Shown piece after piece: positions 6,690 through 7,884 of a DNA stretch of 7,884 nucleotides. The notes under the pieces are model-generated. The model was given only the letters and a program-made list of their open reading frames with translations, searched no databases and was not told where the DNA came from. How positions within the stretch are numbered: position 1 is the stretch's first letter; every line of letters starts with the position of its first letter. This DNA is from Defluviitaleaceae bacterium (GTDB lineage Bacteria > Bacillota > Clostridia > Lachnospirales > WRAX01), in the NCBI GenBank assembly GCA_009784355.1, contig WRBU01000039.1, positions 1 through 7,884 of the forward strand, read 5' to 3'. A program made the position numbers and the translations under genes.

Positions 6690-6707
6690 TAGATGGTCAT
6701 CTCCTTA

Positions 6708-7583
6708 TTAATTAGAAACAGCAGGAACATACTCTTCTGCTGCAACAACAGCTTGACCTGCAGACGACATTGCCCAATCAAGGAAAGTTTGAGTTGCGGC
6801 ATTGACCCCAGATTGCTGAAATGCCATATGAAATCCAATTGCAAAGGGATAGCTTCCGTTTGCAGCAGCAGCCCCAGAAAATGGCGTGCCATCAACAGAT
6901 ACAGCAGACACGCGGCGGCCAGCAACAAGACCGTATGTAACATAACCAATTGCGTTTGCATTAGCTTCAACACTTGTTAGCACTCCATTAGAGCCCTGCC
7001 CAATAAGGTCATACATAACGTCATCAACAACATTTGCCAAATACTCAAAAGACCCGCGAGCCCCAGAGCCCGATTCGCGTGAAATGACAATTATTGAAGC
7101 ATTATTGCCGCCAACTTCGGACCAGTTAGTGATGTTGCCCAAAAAGATATTGCGAATTTGCTCATAAGTTAAGTTGCTTACAGGGTTTGATTCGTGGGTA
7201 ATAACTACAATTCCATCAATCGCAAAAGTTTGATAATCAAGGGTTACAAGCTCATCTGCATTTAGATTGCGACTTGCAAGACCAATGTCTGCAACGCCTT
7301 CAATGGCCGCTGTCATTCCTGCGCCTGTTCCCATACTTTGCACTTCAACTGTGTAGCCTGAATGGGCTGCCATAAAGGCATCGGCCAAAGCCTGTGCAAC
7401 GGGTGCTACTGTTGTTGAACCTGCAACAATAACAGTTCCGCCCGCGCTTCCAGATTCGTTTGTGGGCGCAGTTGTCGTTGGCGTGGTATCGCTATCGTTA
7501 TTACCACCGCAAGCAACAAGTGCCAATCCCAAAGTTGCAGTTGCCGCAAACCCCAAAACAGTTTTGATTGCTTTTTTAAACAT
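6708..7583 (-). CDS. pstS: PstS, phosphate-binding lipoprotein of the ABC importer
   Basis: A 291-residue substrate-binding protein. A signal peptide (basic MFKKAIK, hydrophobic core 8-20) ends in the lipobox LVAC, with C25 as the lipidated cysteine that anchors it outside the membrane. A low-complexity Thr/Ser/Pro linker covers about 30-49. The mature domain shows the phosphate-site loops: AGSTTVAP (54-61), the block around ASR (103-105), and RESGSGARGSFE (169-180), plus ANAIGYVTYG (208-217) typical of PstS. It captures phosphate and delivers it to PstCA. The ATG at 7583 is preceded by GGAGG at 7 nt. It is the first gene of the operon, directly behind the PhoP box and 18 nt ahead of pstC. 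In many relatives a hairpin follows pstS to raise its level over the permease; none is visible here. Confidence -1.
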   Translation of the reverse strand: MFKKAIKTVLGFAATATLGLALVACGGNNDSDTTPTTTAPTNESGSAGGTVIVAGSTTVAPVAQALADAFMAAHSGYTVEVQSMGTGAGMTAAIEGVADIGLASRNLNADELVTLDYQTFAIDGIVVITHESNPVSNLTYEQIRNIFLGNITNWSEVGGNNASIIVISRESGSGARGSFEYLANVVDDVMYDLIGQGSNGVLTSVEANANAIGYVTYGLVAGRRVSAVSVDGTPFSGAAAANGSYPFAIGFHMAFQQSGVNAATQTFLDWAMSSAGQAVVAAEEYVPAVSN

Positions 7584-7590
7584 TTTACTT

Positions 7591-7595
7591 CCTCC
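7591..7595 (-). promoter_or_regulatory. Strong ribosome binding site of pstS
   Basis: A full GGAGG lies 7 nt before the pstS ATG, in keeping with the high level of binding protein needed relative to the membrane subunits. Confidence -1.
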
Positions 7596-7625
7596 AAATT
7601 TTTTCTAATTTTATTTACGCAAACT

Positions 7626-7662
7626 AAAAATACCACCCCATTGTCAAAATGGAATGGTATTT
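7626..7662 (-). terminator. Probable guaA intrinsic terminator, superimposed on the pstS promoter
   Basis: On the minus strand the arms 7662-7648 and 7642-7628 pair over 15 positions including two G-U pairs, around the 5-nt loop TTGAC, and run into TTTTT (7630-7626). On the plus strand the two wobble positions become C/A mismatches, so the structure favours minus-strand RNA. It lies about 100 nt after the guaA stop. The loop is almost exactly the fourth PhoP hexamer and the right arm contains the pstS -10. Confidence -1.
7627..7635 (-). promoter_or_regulatory. Candidate extended -10 element of the pstS promoter
   Basis: On the minus strand TGG is followed by TATTTT (7632-7627). No good -35 hexamer stands 17 nt upstream, which is usual for promoters that depend on an activator. 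With this -10 the transcript starts near 7620 and the PhoP hexamers span about -22 to -60, the position known for PhoP core sites in Bacillus subtilis. Confidence -1.
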
Positions 7663-7680
7663 GTGTAAAGTTTTTGTAAA
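7642..7680 (-). promoter_or_regulatory. PhoP box: four hexamers at 11-nt intervals ahead of pstS
   Basis: Reading towards pstS, the hexamers are TTTACA (7680-7675), TTTACA (7669-7664), ACCATT (7658-7653, degenerate) and TTGACA (7647-7642), each separated by exactly 5 nt. This matches the established Firmicute PhoP site: direct repeats of a TTAACA-like hexamer with about 5-nt spacers, bound by PhoP dimers on one face of the helix. It predicts phosphate-starvation induction of the whole pst-pho operon. Three of the four hexamers are close to consensus. Confidence -1.
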
Positions 7681-7761
7681 TTCTATCTATCAAAAAAATT
7701 TTTGAGTTTTTGTTGCTAATCACTTCTAAAATAGCGCATCGTGCTCATAACCCTTGCTTTT

Positions 7762-7884
7762 TCATTCCCACTCGACCGTCCCTGGCGGCTTGGAAGTTAT
7801 GTCATAAACCACACGCGACACCCCCGAAATTTCACGTGTAATACGGTTTGAAATGCCCGTAAGGACTTCGTGCGGAATATGAAA
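7762..7884 (-). CDS. guaA: GMP synthase (glutamine-hydrolysing), C-terminal 40 residues; N-terminus outside the window
   Basis: The minus-strand frame entering at 7884 gives 40 residues and a TGA at 7764-7762. It reads through [20 protein letters not shown] to the ending [10 protein letters not shown], which is the highly conserved C-terminus of GuaA (typical form SKPPGTIEWE). This belongs to the dimerisation domain; the amidotransferase and ATP-pyrophosphatase domains lie beyond the window. The enzyme converts XMP to GMP using glutamine and ATP in the cytoplasm. It is in the same direction as pst but is probably a separate transcription unit because of the terminator and PhoP-dependent promoter that follow. 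Confidence -1.
   Translation of the reverse strand, partial: FHIPHEVLTGISNRITREISGVSRVVYDITSKPPGTVEWE

Noticed and set aside
6689..6700. Three-codon ORF (ATG to TAA) overlapping the pstC ATG.
   Set aside because: Its ATG directly abuts the GGAG with no spacer, so initiation there is unlikely; the pstC ATG at 6689 is the better start.
6690..6707. Hairpin between pstS and pstC that would lower permease expression.
   Set aside because: Only a ribosome binding site is present in the 18-nt gap; no inverted repeat was found.
7690..7706. A/T-run palindrome upstream of the PhoP box as the guaA terminator.
   Set aside because: The stem is almost entirely A-T and weak, while a much better hairpin with a T-run lies at 7626-7662; it may instead act as an A/T-rich upstream promoter element.
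7716..7748. Ten-codon minus-strand ORF (ATG to TAG) between guaA and pstS, possible leader peptide.
   Set aside because: It lies upstream of the predicted pstS start site, its Shine-Dalgarno spacing is poor, and there is no attenuator pairing visible; probably chance.

Overview
The window is about 7.9 kb of a low-to-moderate GC Gram-positive genome, most likely a member of Clostridia and perhaps Lachnospirales. This rests on AGGAGG-type ribosome binding sites, a Bacillus-type Pho box, a lipoprotein PstS, a pst-phoU-phoP-phoR gene order and an M16C peptidase of the kind common in Clostridia. The taxon is an inference; there is no marker gene that fixes it. Every gene lies on the minus strand, so the genes read from high to low coordinates.

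Layout from upstream to downstream: (1) 7762-7884 is the C-terminal end of guaA (GMP synthase). (2) 7584-7761 is the intergenic control region of the phosphate operon. It carries four hexamers spaced exactly 11 nt apart (a PhoP box), an extended -10 element, and a long hairpin followed by a T-run that is probably the guaA terminator and is superimposed on the PhoP box and the -10. (3) 7583-4157 holds pstS, pstC, pstA and pstB, the complete high-affinity phosphate ABC importer. (4) 4157-2867 holds phoU and the response regulator phoP, with overlapping ends. (5) 2701-2866 is an unusually long 166-nt spacer inside the operon, filled with an imperfect fold-back sequence. (6) 2700-1507 is phoR, the sensor kinase. 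(7) 1286-1506 is a spacer with a second, much cleaner fold-back element, a probable terminator and a promoter. (8) 1-1285 is the N-terminal 428 codons of an M16C (presequence protease/insulinase family) peptidase starting at TTG; the gene runs off the window.

How it works: under phosphate limitation PhoR should phosphorylate PhoP, which binds the 11-nt repeats ahead of pstS and activates the operon. Because phoU, phoP and phoR lie downstream in the same direction with no visible terminator before them, the system probably amplifies its own regulators. PstS captures phosphate, PstCA carries it through the membrane using PstB ATPase activity, and PhoU links transporter state to PhoR.

Nothing here is a wholly new system; the core is a textbook Pho/Pst locus. 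The points that stand out are the terminator/PhoP-box overlay and the phoR gene. phoR is flanked on both sides by fold-back sequences, and it has a higher GC content and the opposite GC skew to its neighbours, as though it had a separate history. No tRNA, rRNA, CRISPR array, insertion sequence with a transposase, or known riboswitch was seen. No stretch over 300 bases lacks a gene.
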